The position numbers were made by a program, and so were the translations under genes. Below the pieces are notes generated by a model. That model had not been told where the DNA came from. It saw only the letters and a list, made by a program, of their open reading frames with translations, and ran no database searches. DNA of 64,000 bases from an uncultured Bacilli bacterium (GTDB taxonomy: Bacteria; Bacillota_I; Bacilli_A; RF39; UBA660): NCBI GenBank assembly GCA_910584655.1, contig CAJUBJ010000007.1, positions 32,233 to 96,232 of the forward strand, in the 5' to 3' direction. Every line of letters begins with the position of its first letter. Positions within the stretch are counted from its first letter, which is position 1. Shown here one piece after another: positions 8,638 through 17,552 of this stretch.

Positions 8638-9372
8638 TTATTTATTTGATAATGAAATAAACTTTCTTTTTAAATATAATCCTTTATTAAAATCATATTC
8701 CCTATCTAAATTAGGTATATTATCATATATTTCTTCCAATCTATGAGCATCACTTCCTATTGTAACTTTCTCTCCTTTAACACTCTTATATAAATTTAAC
8801 TTTTTATCTGATGGAAATGAATCTAAGCCCTTTCTTCTCACAGCAGATGAATTTATTTCTAATGAAATATCATTCTTAATTAAATAACTATATATTTCTC
8901 TTATAATATCATCGCCTATACTACTATCATCATATTTCCTTCTTAAATAATCCATATGTCCTAAACTATCTATTCCACCATTCTTTACAATTCTTAATAT
9001 TTTCTTATAGTATTCAAGTATCTCTCTTTCACTCTGCTCTTTAGGTAACTCATGATTACTACCAATTATATAATCAACATCTAAGTTATTAACAATCTCT
9101 AACTCTTTAGGATATTTCTCTGGATTAGTAAATTCAACTCCTTTAATTAACTTAATATGAGGAAATCTCTCTTGTAATTTTTCTATCTCCTTACTATAAA
9201 CTTTATATCTATTTAAAAATTGCTTTATTGTAATCTGACCTAACTCTAAATGTTCTGTAAAAGCCATATACTTTAAACCAAGGTTCTCTCCCTTTTTTAT
9301 CATATCTTCTAAACACATCTGTCCATCATATGAATAAATAGAATGCATATGTGTATCTGCCAAATATTCCAT
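8638..9372 (-). CDS. PHP-domain phosphatase, histidinol-phosphatase-like
   Basis: A 244-residue metal-dependent phosphoesterase of the PHP superfamily. Metal-ligand motifs are visible in order: DTHMHSIYSYDG, FTEHLE, GVEFTNPE, GSNHE, LGHMDYLR, LEINSS and GSDAHR. The layout matches HisK-type histidinol-phosphatases, but no other histidine biosynthesis gene is nearby, so the substrate may be another phosphate ester. AGGGAG is 5 bases before the second of two adjacent ATGs (9372), which is preferred. It is divergent from the LysR gene. Confidence 0.87.
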   Translation of the reverse strand: MEYLADTHMHSIYSYDGQMCLEDMIKKGENLGLKYMAFTEHLELGQITIKQFLNRYKVYSKEIEKLQERFPHIKLIKGVEFTNPEKYPKELEIVNNLDVDYIIGSNHELPKEQSEREILEYYKKILRIVKNGGIDSLGHMDYLRRKYDDSSIGDDIIREIYSYLIKNDISLEINSSAVRRKGLDSFPSDKKLNLYKSVKGEKVTIGSDAHRLEEIYDNIPNLDREYDFNKGLYLKRKFISLSNK

Positions 9373-9466
9373 CATTACTCCCTCTTTCTAAATTAATTTT
9401 ATTACACATTTATCAATAATTAAAATATATATTTTCTATCAAATCGATAACAAAAAGTTATGATTG

Positions 9467-9475
9467 TGTTATAAT
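9467..9475 (+). promoter_or_regulatory. Extended -10 promoter of the LysR gene
   Basis: TGT-TATAAT, 15 bases before the ATG at 9491, with GGTGAT between. Confidence 0.6.
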
Positions 9476-9490
9476 TAACTTGGTGATATT

Positions 9491-10374
9491 ATGTATAATA
9501 ATCTTAATTTAAATACATTAAAATATTTTTATGAAATAGCTAACACAAAGAATATTACAAAAGCTAGTCACAACTTAAATATTTCTCAGCCCGCTTTAAC
9601 TAAAGCACTAAAACTATTAGAAGAAGAACTAAATACTAAATTATTTAATCGTAGCAAAAAAGGGGTTATCCTTACCGATGAAGGAGAAATACTTTATGAA
9701 TATACTAAAAAGATGTTACAAAATCTAGGAAGCACTTTAAATGTTATCAATGAAACTAAAGAACAAGGTGGTCATTTATATATTGGTGCTACAACTACAA
9801 ACTTTTTAGAACCAATACTGCCTACTTTAGACCAGTTTAGAAAGCTTCATCCTAATATCAAAATAGAAATAGTTTTAGAAGAAATAAGTGTTTTAGAAAA
9901 ATATAATAAATTAGGTAAACTAGATATTTTAATAAAAAATTCCTACGAGGAAATAGATAACTACGAAATAATAAAATCTTTTCAATAAAAGATTGTTTTA
10001 TTGCTTCAAAAAAAGATTTTTCTTACCTAGAAAATAAAACTCTATCTTTAAATGAACTATTAAAAGAACCTTTTGTCTTACTAAGTCGTATAACCCACGG
10101 AAGACGTAACTTTGATGCTTACTTAAAATCTCTTAATATTTCTTTTAAACCAACTTATGAATTTAATAGTTACAGTCTATGCCGTGAACTTATAAGAAAT
10201 GGTTTTGGAATCGGTGTTGGTAATCCCATTCACTATCAAACTGATGATTTTATCATACTAAAAACCGATTTTGAGCTTCCAATCAGAACATTTAATATTT
10301 GTTACATCAAAACATCAAAAAGTGAAAGTCTAAAAGACTTTATTAATCTAATTAAAAAATCTACACTAAATTAA
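9491..10374 (+). pseudogene. LysR-family regulator interrupted by a -1 frameshift
   Basis: The first frame (9491-9988) encodes a LysR HTH (residues 5-65: LKYFYEIANTKNITKASHNL, then ISQPALTKALKLLEEEL) and the first effector lobe, then stops at TAA 9986-9988. Coding resumes at once in the -1 frame: the text after IIKSF reads SIKDCFIASKKDF and continues through GFGIGVGNP to a TAA at 10372-10374. One extra T in the T4 run at about 9979-9983 would give a normal LysR protein of 294 residues. It is a recent pseudogene, an assembly error, or less likely a recoding site. It is divergent from the PHP gene, its possible target. Confidence 0.85.
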
Positions 10375-10386
10375 TGTAGATTTTTT
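10356..10386 (+). terminator. Intrinsic terminator of the LysR locus
   Basis: Perfect 10-base stem AAAATCTACA/TGTAGATTTT with a 9-base loop and a T6 tail; it overlaps the stop codon. Confidence 0.88.
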
Positions 10387-10401
10387 CTAAATATTATCAA
10401 A

Positions 10402-10770
10402 CTATTTATCATTTTTCACATACTTTGAAGAATAATATTCGCAAGCTAATTCATTATTAGAAATTAAAGTACACTTTTCCTTAATCAACTTATCTGATGT
10501 TTGAAAAATCACAGACTTATCTTCATTTATTTGGTAAGTTCCATTCTCTTTTTTTCCTTCTTCAAGAGTTAAAGTATAATTACCTTTACCATCACATTCA
10601 AGTAAATAATCTTCATTCCCTCCAAATGTATCTCCTTTATTATTAAGCATCATTTTTATTTGGTCTTCTTTTTTTGCACTCCAATTTCCTTTTAAATCAT
10701 CAGATTTATCACAAGCCGTAACAAGTAACAATAGGAAAAATAAATTTATTAAAAGAAACACTCTTTTCAT
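10402..10770 (-). CDS. Small lipoprotein
   Basis: A 122-residue predicted lipoprotein. A positively charged start (MKR) and a hydrophobic run lead to the lipobox LVTAC at residues 16-20, so Cys20 would be lipidated. The mature part is hydrophilic and beta-rich (GNWSAKK, then GNYTLTLEEGKKENGTYQI), like small lipocalin-type lipoproteins. AGAAAGGAAAA precedes the ATG. It lies between two terminators and is probably monocistronic. Function unknown. Confidence 0.85.
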   Translation of the reverse strand: MKRVFLLINLFFLLLLVTACDKSDDLKGNWSAKKEDQIKMMLNNKGDTFGGNEDYLLECDGKGNYTLTLEEGKKENGTYQINEDKSVIFQTSDKLIKEKCTLISNNELACEYYSSKYVKNDK

Positions 10771-10830
10771 CTTTTATTTTCCTTTCTAATAGCATATTAC
10801 ACATATTTTATACACATAATTTAACATAAA

Positions 10831-10859
10831 AATCCGCACCAGTCTAGTGCAGATTTTTT
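10831..10859. terminator. Terminator downstream of uvrB
   Basis: AATCCGCAC (10831-10839) pairs with GTGCAGATT (10847-10855), with one wobble. T/A runs flank both sides, so it can act on the minus strand for uvrB and on the plus strand. Confidence 0.85.
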
Positions 10860-10860
10860 C

Positions 10861-12816
10861 TTATTCACTTTTTAACTCAAATAATATATCACGTAATTCC
10901 ATAGCTCTTTCAAAATCTAGTGCCTTCGCAGCTTCCTTCATTTGTTCTTCTATTGACTGCATTATTTGTGCTTTTTCTTTCTTATTCATCTTTTCAGTAG
11001 GTTTCTTAGTTGTTTTCTCCTCTACCTCATTACTTACAACTTCCCTAATTTCTTTAATAATTGTATGAGGTGTAATACCATTCTTCAAATTATATTCTTC
11101 TTGTATCTTACGTCGACGTGCTGTTTCACTTATCGCTTCAGTCATTGCATCACTTATTGTATCAGCATACATAATTACATGACCATTCTCATTTCTTGCT
11201 GCTCTACCTATTGTTTGAATTAAACTTCTAGAACTTCTCAAGAATCCTTGCTTATCAGCATCCATTATACATATTAAACTTACTTCTGGTATATCCAAAC
11301 CTTCTCTAAGTAAATTAATACCTACCAATACATCATACTTACCCATTCTAAGTTCTTGTATAATACGAAGTCTATCTAATGTTTTTACTTCACTATGTAA
11401 ATATGCAACTTTAAGACCAACATCTTTTAAATAATTAGTTAACTCTTCAGCCATTCTAATTGTTAAAGTTGTAATTAAAACTCTCTCATTCTTTTCTTTA
11501 CGTATACTTATTTGTTCAATAATATCATCTATTTGACCTTCCGTCTGTTTAATTTCTATTGTTGGATCAAGTAATCCTGTAGGTCTAATAATTTGTTCAA
11601 CATATTGTTGATTAGTCTGTTCTAATTCATAATCACCAGGAGTTGCAGAAATATAAATAGCTTGATTTATCTTACTATTAAATTCATCATACTTTAAAGG
11701 TCTATTATCTAATGCACTAGGTAATCTAAAACCATAATCAACCAATGTCTGTTTACGCATTCTATCCCCATTATACATTCCTCTAACCTGTGGCAATGTA
11801 ACATGCGATTCATCAACTACCAACAAAAAGTCATCAGGAAAGAAGTCTATTAAACATGATGGAGTTTCTCCCTCTTCACGTAAAGCTAAATGTCTAGAAT
11901 AGTTTTCGACTCCATTACAAAATCCTGTTTCTTTTAACATTTCTAAATCATAATTAGTTCTTTCCTTTAACCTTTGTTCCTCTAACAATTTATTATTGTC
12001 ATGTAAAACTTTCAATCTACTATCTAATTCTGATTCAATACGACGTATTGCTTCTTGTAACTTATCTGGTCCAGTAACAAAGTGAGAAGCAGGAAATATA
12101 CTTATTGTCTTTTTATTTTGTAAGACAACTCCAGTTAGAGGATCAAAAGTACATATTCTATCTACTTCATCTCCAAACAATTCAATTTTTATTCCTGAAG
12201 CTTTCTCATTAACTGGAATGATATCTATAGAATCTCCACGTACTCTAAAAGTTCCTCTATGAAAATCCAAATCACTTCTTTCATAAGTCATATCTACTAG
12301 CTTATTTATAATATCATTTCTTTTAACTGTATCGCCAACATTAACAGTTAACATCATCTTTTCATATTCTTCTTTTTCACCAATACCATATATACAAGAT
12401 ACAGAAGCAACAACAATAACATCTCTATTATAAATTAAAGAACTAGTAGCTCCATGTCTTAACTCATCTATTTCATCATTAATAGACGCATCTTTTTCAA
12501 TATAAGTATCACTTTGTGGAACATAAGCTTCTGGTTGATAATAATCGTAATATGACACAAAGTACTCTACATGATTTTCTGGAAATATCTCTTTAAACTC
12601 AGAATACAATTGCCCAGCTAAAGTTTTATTATGCGCTAAAACCAAAGTAGGTTTATTAACTTCCTTAATAACATTAGCTATCGTAAAAGTCTTACCAGTA
12701 CCAGTTGCACCTAATAAAACTTGTTCCTTCTTACCATCCTTAATACCCTGAACAAGTTCCTTTATTGCCTCAGGTTGATCTCCACTTGGAGAATATTTTG
12801 ATACTATTTTGAACAT
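10861..12816 (-). CDS. uvrB: UvrABC excinuclease subunit B
   Basis: DNA helicase-like damage-verification subunit of nucleotide excision repair, 651 residues. Walker A GATGTGKT is at 36-43 and the DNA-gripping beta-hairpin follows (YYDYYQPEAYVPQSDTYIEK). The DEAD-like box is DESH, motif VI is QTIGRAARN, and the C-terminal UVR helix pair (EEQMKEAAKALDFERAMELRD) contacts UvrC. ATG at 12816 has GGAGG 8 bases upstream; an ATG at 12831 lies on that site. The gene is separated from uvrA by 10 kb in the same orientation. Confidence 0.98.
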   Translation of the reverse strand: MFKIVSKYSPSGDQPEAIKELVQGIKDGKKEQVLLGATGTGKTFTIANVIKEVNKPTLVLAHNKTLAGQLYSEFKEIFPENHVEYFVSYYDYYQPEAYVPQSDTYIEKDASINDEIDELRHGATSSLIYNRDVIVVASVSCIYGIGEKEEYEKMMLTVNVGDTVKRNDIINKLVDMTYERSDLDFHRGTFRVRGDSIDIIPVNEKASGIKIELFGDEVDRICTFDPLTGVVLQNKKTISIFPASHFVTGPDKLQEAIRRIESELDSRLKVLHDNNKLLEEQRLKERTNYDLEMLKETGFCNGVENYSRHLALREEGETPSCLIDFFPDDFLLVVDESHVTLPQVRGMYNGDRMRKQTLVDYGFRLPSALDNRPLKYDEFNSKINQAIYISATPGDYELEQTNQQYVEQIIRPTGLLDPTIEIKQTEGQIDDIIEQISIRKEKNERVLITTLTIRMAEELTNYLKDVGLKVAYLHSEVKTLDRLRIIQELRMGKYDVLVGINLLREGLDIPEVSLICIMDADKQGFLRSSRSLIQTIGRAARNENGHVIMYADTISDAMTEAISETARRRKIQEEYNLKNGITPHTIIKEIREVVSNEVEEKTTKKPTEKMNKKEKAQIMQSIEEQMKEAAKALDFERAMELRDILFELKSE

Positions 12817-12933
12817 TATATACGCCTCCATTCTTTATTATTCTGTATACTATTATTTAAATTATTCCAAATCAAATAACTTCTAAAAATAAAATAGTAA
12901 ATTACTCCCCCAATTTTATCATTTATAGTATAC

Positions 12934-12963
12934 AAAAACAAGGTAACTCCTAACATTACCTTG
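12934..12963 (-). terminator. Intrinsic terminator of the serine hydrolase gene
   Basis: CAAGGTAA/TTACCTTG stem (12939-12946, 12956-12963) with a 9-base loop and a T5 tail on minus. Confidence 0.85.
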
Positions 12964-12964
12964 C

Positions 12965-14032
12965 TTATATCATATTATTTATATAATTTATCTCACTAGA
13001 AATATGTCTTATTAAATCAGCAACATATCTCTCGCCATTTCCCTTTTCCTTAGTAAGTACTACTATAATATAAGGATTTTCATTATCAAATATTCCAACA
13101 TCATGAAAATAATCTCCTGAATTACCATATTTATGCAAATTAGAAAAAGAATAATCAAAAGATAAATAATTACCATAATCATTCACAAAATAAGATTTTA
13201 ATTCTTCTCCATTACTATTATTTTTTATGACTTGATACAAATGATTTAAATAAGTTAACTGATCTACTACAGTTGTATCACAAAAATTATTTCTACAACT
13301 TAATTTATTTCCACCAATCTCCATTGCATAGCGTTCTATTTCATTAAATCCAATATAATTTACAATATCAAAATGAGCATTATTATCTGATTTACTTATT
13401 GCCATTTTAACACTTTCTTTTATACTATTACCTATAATATTTTTTTCATAAACATACATTGCATCTAAAGTTTTAATTAAACTTGCACCAAAATATACCT
13501 TATTTTCTTGATACACGTAAGTAAAATTATTTTTTAAATTAATATACCCTACACTAACATTATAGTTACTTAAATATTTATTTAATTCTAATAATTTATT
13601 TTTTACTTCTTCATTAGCAACAAAAGAATTAGAATAAGTTTTTATATTAGGCAAAACTTTTACTATTCTTTTTATCTCATCCCTATTATTTGAAGAATCT
13701 TCTACTGAATAAATTATTTCATAACTACCAACTTTATTCTTATCTAAATTAGAAGAAATTATCACTTTAGATGTTATATCACCATCAACATTATCTAAAG
13801 CTTTATAACCAGGTTCAAAGTATTCTTCCCCTAGCCTTATTTCAACTTCTCCTCCTATAAGATTAATTTCTGGCTTTACATAATCTTCTTTAGAAATATA
13901 CTCATATGAATTTGTTATAATTTCTTTCTGATTATTCTTTTTTAAAGTAACAGAGTTTGACGAAGAAAAAGTAAGTAAAAATAAAATAAATCCTATTATT
14001 AACAGATAAAGTATCTTATATTTTTTCTTCAC
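12965..14032 (-). CDS. Membrane-anchored serine hydrolase, class A beta-lactamase-like, with Ig-like domain
   Basis: 355 residues. An N-terminal anchor or signal helix (residues 6-22) is followed by a bacterial Ig-like domain (about 52-126, DUF5011-type: PEINLIGG, then GEEYFEPGYKALDNVDGDIT, then GSYEIIYSVEDSSNN). The C-terminal domain has SxxK at S184-K187, SDN at 215-217 and KYG at 301-303 where active beta-lactamases have KTG. The region that should carry Glu166 (ExxLN) has no acid; a DTT segment at 252-254 aligns just after it. Beta-lactam hydrolysis is therefore unlikely; a cell-wall binding or processing role is more plausible. GTG start with GGTGG upstream. Confidence 0.8.
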   Translation of the reverse strand: MKKKYKILYLLIIGFILFLLTFSSSNSVTLKKNNQKEIITNSYEYISKEDYVKPEINLIGGEVEIRLGEEYFEPGYKALDNVDGDITSKVIISSNLDKNKVGSYEIIYSVEDSSNNRDEIKRIVKVLPNIKTYSNSFVANEEVKNKLLELNKYLSNYNVSVGYINLKNNFTYVYQENKVYFGASLIKTLDAMYVYEKNIIGNSIKESVKMAISKSDNNAHFDIVNYIGFNEIERYAMEIGGNKLSCRNNFCDTTVVDQLTYLNHLYQVIKNNSNGEELKSYFVNDYGNYLSFDYSFSNLHKYGNSGDYFHDVGIFDNENPYIIVVLTKEKGNGERYVADLIRHISSEINYINNMI

Positions 14033-14103
14033 AATACTGCCACCATTCTAATAACTTATTTAAATACTTACACAATTTTTCACTTTCATTAAAAGTCTTT
14101 ATA

Positions 14104-15867
14104 TTACATTTTTACTTCTGGTACTTCTGGATATAAACTTTCTCTAATTTCTCTTAATCTTTCCTTAGCTTCTGGACTATTATCCATTATTACTTCATCA
14201 ATTTGTGTTAAAACTTCTTGAGGAATAGCACTATATATTGGAAAAGAATCTTTCCTACTTAATTTTGATTGTAACAATAAATTTTGCATTTCTTCATTAA
14301 AAACAAAATCAAAATTAGGAATAAAGAAATCATAATTAGAAGTATACTTCAAAGTTGCAAAAGATGAATCTGTTAATATATATATACCTCTTTCATATCT
14401 ATCTCGAGTACTCTCTAATGATAATTTTTGAGTCATTATTTCATTTATTCTTAAATTACTATGACCAATACTATCTCCATCTATATAAAAACTGAAATTT
14501 AAACCAGCTTTTAAAAGCTCTATATCTGTTCCTGCTTGTATACTAGCAAAATCATAATCCATTGTAATCATTTCTGCTGAATATTCTAATCCATGTCTTA
14601 TTTCATGATCTAATGTTACATCTAAAACTTTATAATTCCCATCAAGTGGCGATATTAAAACAGTAAGATCTTTTACATCTCCTTTATCAGTAATACAACG
14701 ACACACATACTCTGGTTTATTTAAAAATAATAATCTAATAATTGCTTTATTATCTAAAGCATCTTCTTTAAATTCATATTTATTAATTACATATAAAGGA
14801 GCCAGACTCTTCATACACTGCATTTGATATTTTTCTCTTATATCTTTTAATTTCTCTAAGACAATTTTTTTAGGTAAATACTCGCCTATACCATATATTT
14901 CATACCAATCTTCATTCAATAAAATATCTTTAGACAAATTTAGTTCTTCTAAATTTAAACCAATTCTTCTTAAATATTCCAATCTTTTAAATAATATATT
15001 TTCTTTTTCCTCATCACTATCACTATTTTTTAATCTTTCTGAGTATTCTGGCAAAAAGTATTCAAGTAATCCGGGTTCAAATGGCAATTCTGTATTAAAA
15101 GCCTTCTCTCCAAACAATGTATCTCTATCACATATAAAATCTATACTCTTCAAATCTCTTAATTGAATACCTTTTTTCTCTCTAATTAACTCTTTATCCT
15201 CTTCAGATAAAAAGACTTTACATTCATCCGCAAGAAGTTCTAAATATTTATAAACAACTTCTCTTTCTTTTTCTTCTAATTCTATTGCATAATCTCTAAT
15301 TTCACTTAATTCACTATCAATCATCAATCTATACTTTTTAGCCAAAGGTAAAATTAATTTAATTATCTCCATTAATGTTCTATATTTATTAGTTTTAATA
15401 AAATCTTTTATATCGCTAACATTATCTATATGACCTAATTGTTGAAAAACAATTCCTCTTTTATATAAATTAAACTGAGTTTCTTCATCATATTTTGGCA
15501 AAAATGAAAATATTCCATTATCATCTTCTGTAAAACCAATTATACCTTTATTAGGAAAAAAAGCTTTAATAAAAGAACTCACATACTCATCTTCTGAAGT
15601 TAAATTACCATCTTTATCAATATATACTTTTGAGACATCTAAACCAATTTGCTTAATTATATCTATAGTAAATCTTCTTCCTAAATCAACTGATCTAACT
15701 TCTATATATTCTTTTAATTTACGAGGATTCTCATAAAAACAATATTTTATTTGATTAAACTTTTCTTTTATAAAATCTCTACTTTGTTCACCATATTGTT
15801 TTACATAAGATTCAATTAAATGATGTCGATTAGCCTTAACAAGTGCTTCATAATTTCGAAATTTCAT
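14104..15867 (-). CDS. Putative zinc metallopeptidase-like protein (HEXXH)
   Basis: 587 residues without signal peptide. It is mostly helical and rich in charged residues. An HEXXH motif (HEIRH, 421-425) sits in a hydrophobic context (LDVTLDHEIRHGLEYS), and a second acidic motif, NEIMTQ (N475, E476), lies 50 residues later, as for the third ligand of gluzincin-type zinc peptidases. No named family is recognised, so protease activity is an inference from these motifs. AGGTGGATAATT precedes the ATG and TGG-TATAAT lies upstream. No operon partners. Confidence 0.75.
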   Translation of the reverse strand: MKFRNYEALVKANRHHLIESYVKQYGEQSRDFIKEKFNQIKYCFYENPRKLKEYIEVRSVDLGRRFTIDIIKQIGLDVSKVYIDKDGNLTSEDEYVSSFIKAFFPNKGIIGFTEDDNGIFSFLPKYDEETQFNLYKRGIVFQQLGHIDNVSDIKDFIKTNKYRTLMEIIKLILPLAKKYRLMIDSELSEIRDYAIELEEKEREVVYKYLELLADECKVFLSEEDKELIREKKGIQLRDLKSIDFICDRDTLFGEKAFNTELPFEPGLLEYFLPEYSERLKNSDSDEEKENILFKRLEYLRRIGLNLEELNLSKDILLNEDWYEIYGIGEYLPKKIVLEKLKDIREKYQMQCMKSLAPLYVINKYEFKEDALDNKAIIRLLFLNKPEYVCRCITDKGDVKDLTVLISPLDGNYKVLDVTLDHEIRHGLEYSAEMITMDYDFASIQAGTDIELLKAGLNFSFYIDGDSIGHSNLRINEIMTQKLSLESTRDRYERGIYILTDSSFATLKYTSNYDFFIPNFDFVFNEEMQNLLLQSKLSRKDSFPIYSAIPQEVLTQIDEVIMDNSPEAKERLREIRESLYPEVPEVKM

Positions 15868-15978
15868 AATTATCCACCTATTCTTAAATAAATTATACCA
15901 AAATAAAATAAATTAATAAATAATTTACCCTCAACTATACATTATGTCTTTTTATTTTATACTAAAAAAAGATATAAC

Positions 15979-16002
15979 AAAAAAAGATACTAATTTAGTA
16001 TC
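15979..16002 (-). terminator. Intrinsic terminator of the HD/TudS-like operon
   Basis: GATACTAA-A-TTAGTATC palindrome (15986-16002) followed on minus by T7. It overlaps the TGA stop codon. Confidence 0.8.
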
Positions 16003-16516
16003 AAATTTTTTTAATTTCATCAATTATAGATTCTAATTCTTTTAAAGACTTATTTATATATTTTCTATTAATCCCTATCATAGGTATATTAAGATCATTT
16101 ATTTTCGAGAAAAGTTTTTCCATAAATAGTCCTTTTCTATTTTCCATACCTTTATTAGTATAAATATATTTCACGCAACAAGAAGGAGATTGTTCTATAC
16201 CTAAAATAGCTAATACTTTATAGTTCTTATTAACTTCTCTTATTAAATTTGCTACTTTTGTTGCCAACTCTTCACAATGACTATTAAACTCCATAGTATC
16301 ATATTTGCTTAAACTTTTTGGATTCCTTATTAAACTATTATTAAAACTGGCTTCAGAACATGGCATTTGTATTATATTTATATCATTATTAATTAATAAA
16401 TTCATAAATGGCTTTATGGAACTTTTCCATTCATATTTGACCAATCCTTGAGCTTGAAACGCTTGAGCCATCATACAAAAGGGAACAAAAACAAAATATT
16501 CACTTCTATTATCCAT
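16001..16516 (-). CDS. TudS-related putative desulfidase (DUF523-like, CD3072-type)
   Basis: 171 residues. The cysteine-bearing segments PFCMMAQ (about 12-18), QMPCSEASF (about 50-58) and SPSCCVKYIYTNKG (about 110-123) match the pattern of TudS-related small proteins, whose relatives bind an iron-sulphur cluster and remove sulphur from thiouracil. The assignment rests on this pattern only. It is last in an operon: its ATG is 17 bases from the stop of the HD gene, with TTGGAGTG before it. It ends in TGA, the clearest use of TGA as stop in the window. Confidence 0.65.
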   Translation of the reverse strand: MDNRSEYFVFVPFCMMAQAFQAQGLVKYEWKSSIKPFMNLLINNDINIIQMPCSEASFNNSLIRNPKSLSKYDTMEFNSHCEELATKVANLIREVNKNYKVLAILGIEQSPSCCVKYIYTNKGMENRKGLFMEKLFSKINDLNIPMIGINRKYINKSLKELESIIDEIKKI

Positions 16517-16533
16517 TTATTACTTCACTCCAA

Positions 16534-17499
16534 TTATCTATTAACTTTTTCTCCTAAATGCTTAAATACTTTCTTAAGTTTACCTTCATCAAATGTTCCT
16601 CTATTTTCTTCATACATATAAAAATCTGATAATAAATCTGTTCTTCCCAATACTTCATCTAAATACTCAGCTTTCACTATTGGATCAAATTTATCTAATT
16701 CATATACAAATCTAGCTTCATTACTTTCTCTACTTTCAAACTCTTCCCATAAATTAATAAAATAATCTCCACTACTTAACCCATTAAATATCTCTCTAAC
16801 TCCTCGCGCCTCAATATCATGTTTACTTTCATGTAATAAATCCCCTTCTGGAATATCTCCAGCCAAGACTTCCCCCATTTCATGAATAATAATCATTTCC
16901 ATAACTTTATCATAATCTAAATCAGATGGCTTAAATAAAGAAAAATAAGCACTAGCCAACCCAATCATTTGCATTATATGAGTTGCGTCACTTTCTATAT
17001 ATTCTTTCTTTACTCGTCTTTTTACCCAACCTGTCCTTGCTATTTCTTTTAATTTAACAACTTTATTAAATGCTTCTATACATGAGCTATTTTTTAACAT
17101 TAATAAATTAAATGCAATAGAATCATCTCTATTATTTTCAATTTCATCAGCCAACCTACAATTAAAGAATATTTCTCTTAACAATAAATGTTCCTCTGTT
17201 ACTATTCTTCTGTAATAGTCACTATCGTCAACAATAGAAAAAGGATATATTATATTTTCAATATCTGTAACAATATTTTTTTCATCCACAAATGAATTAT
17301 ATGATAAGTTCCATATCATTAAAATTTCATAAACACGTCTTTGACATAGTCTTCCATTTCCAAATTCATGTCCCATCATCATAATTGTAAAAGCTTCATC
17401 TAAAAATTTTTCTGAACTATGTAAATTCCTTTGAGAAAGAGATACCATCTTTTTATAGAAGTCTAATAATCTTTTTTCTTTAATTAATTGTTCTTTCAT
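16534..17499 (-). CDS. HD-domain protein, YfbR/HDDC2-like C-terminal domain
   Basis: 321 residues. The C-terminal half resembles 5'-deoxynucleotidase-type HD phosphohydrolases: GWVKRRVKKEYIESDATHIM (H174), then IIIHEMGEVLAGDIPEGD (H206, E207, D215), then EARFVYELDKFDPIVKAEYL. The usual HD doublet is HE here, a conservative change at a metal ligand. The first 150 residues are helical and unassigned. ATG at 17499 has GGGGGA 4 bases upstream; a TTG 12 bases earlier overlaps that site. Operon with the TudS-like gene. Confidence 0.78.
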   Translation of the reverse strand: MKEQLIKEKRLLDFYKKMVSLSQRNLHSSEKFLDEAFTIMMMGHEFGNGRLCQRRVYEILMIWNLSYNSFVDEKNIVTDIENIIYPFSIVDDSDYYRRIVTEEHLLLREIFFNCRLADEIENNRDDSIAFNLLMLKNSSCIEAFNKVVKLKEIARTGWVKRRVKKEYIESDATHIMQMIGLASAYFSLFKPSDLDYDKVMEMIIIHEMGEVLAGDIPEGDLLHESKHDIEARGVREIFNGLSSGDYFINLWEEFESRESNEARFVYELDKFDPIVKAEYLDEVLGRTDLLSDFYMYEENRGTFDEGKLKKVFKHLGEKVNR

Positions 17500-17531
17500 A
17501 AAATCCCCCAAAATTTAAATTAATATAACAT

Positions 17532-17552
17532 AAAAAAACTAGTTATACTAGT
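17532..17552 (-). terminator. Intrinsic terminator of the 17548 gene
   Basis: ACTAGT-ATA-ACTAGT hairpin followed on minus by T6; overlaps the TAG stop. Confidence 0.75.

Noticed and set aside
14028..14111. About 28-codon open frame (minus) between the HEXXH gene and the serine hydrolase gene, reading KTFNESEKLC and EWWQY
   Set aside because: No ATG, GTG with ribosome site or upstream continuation; it begins just after an in-frame stop. Probably chance.
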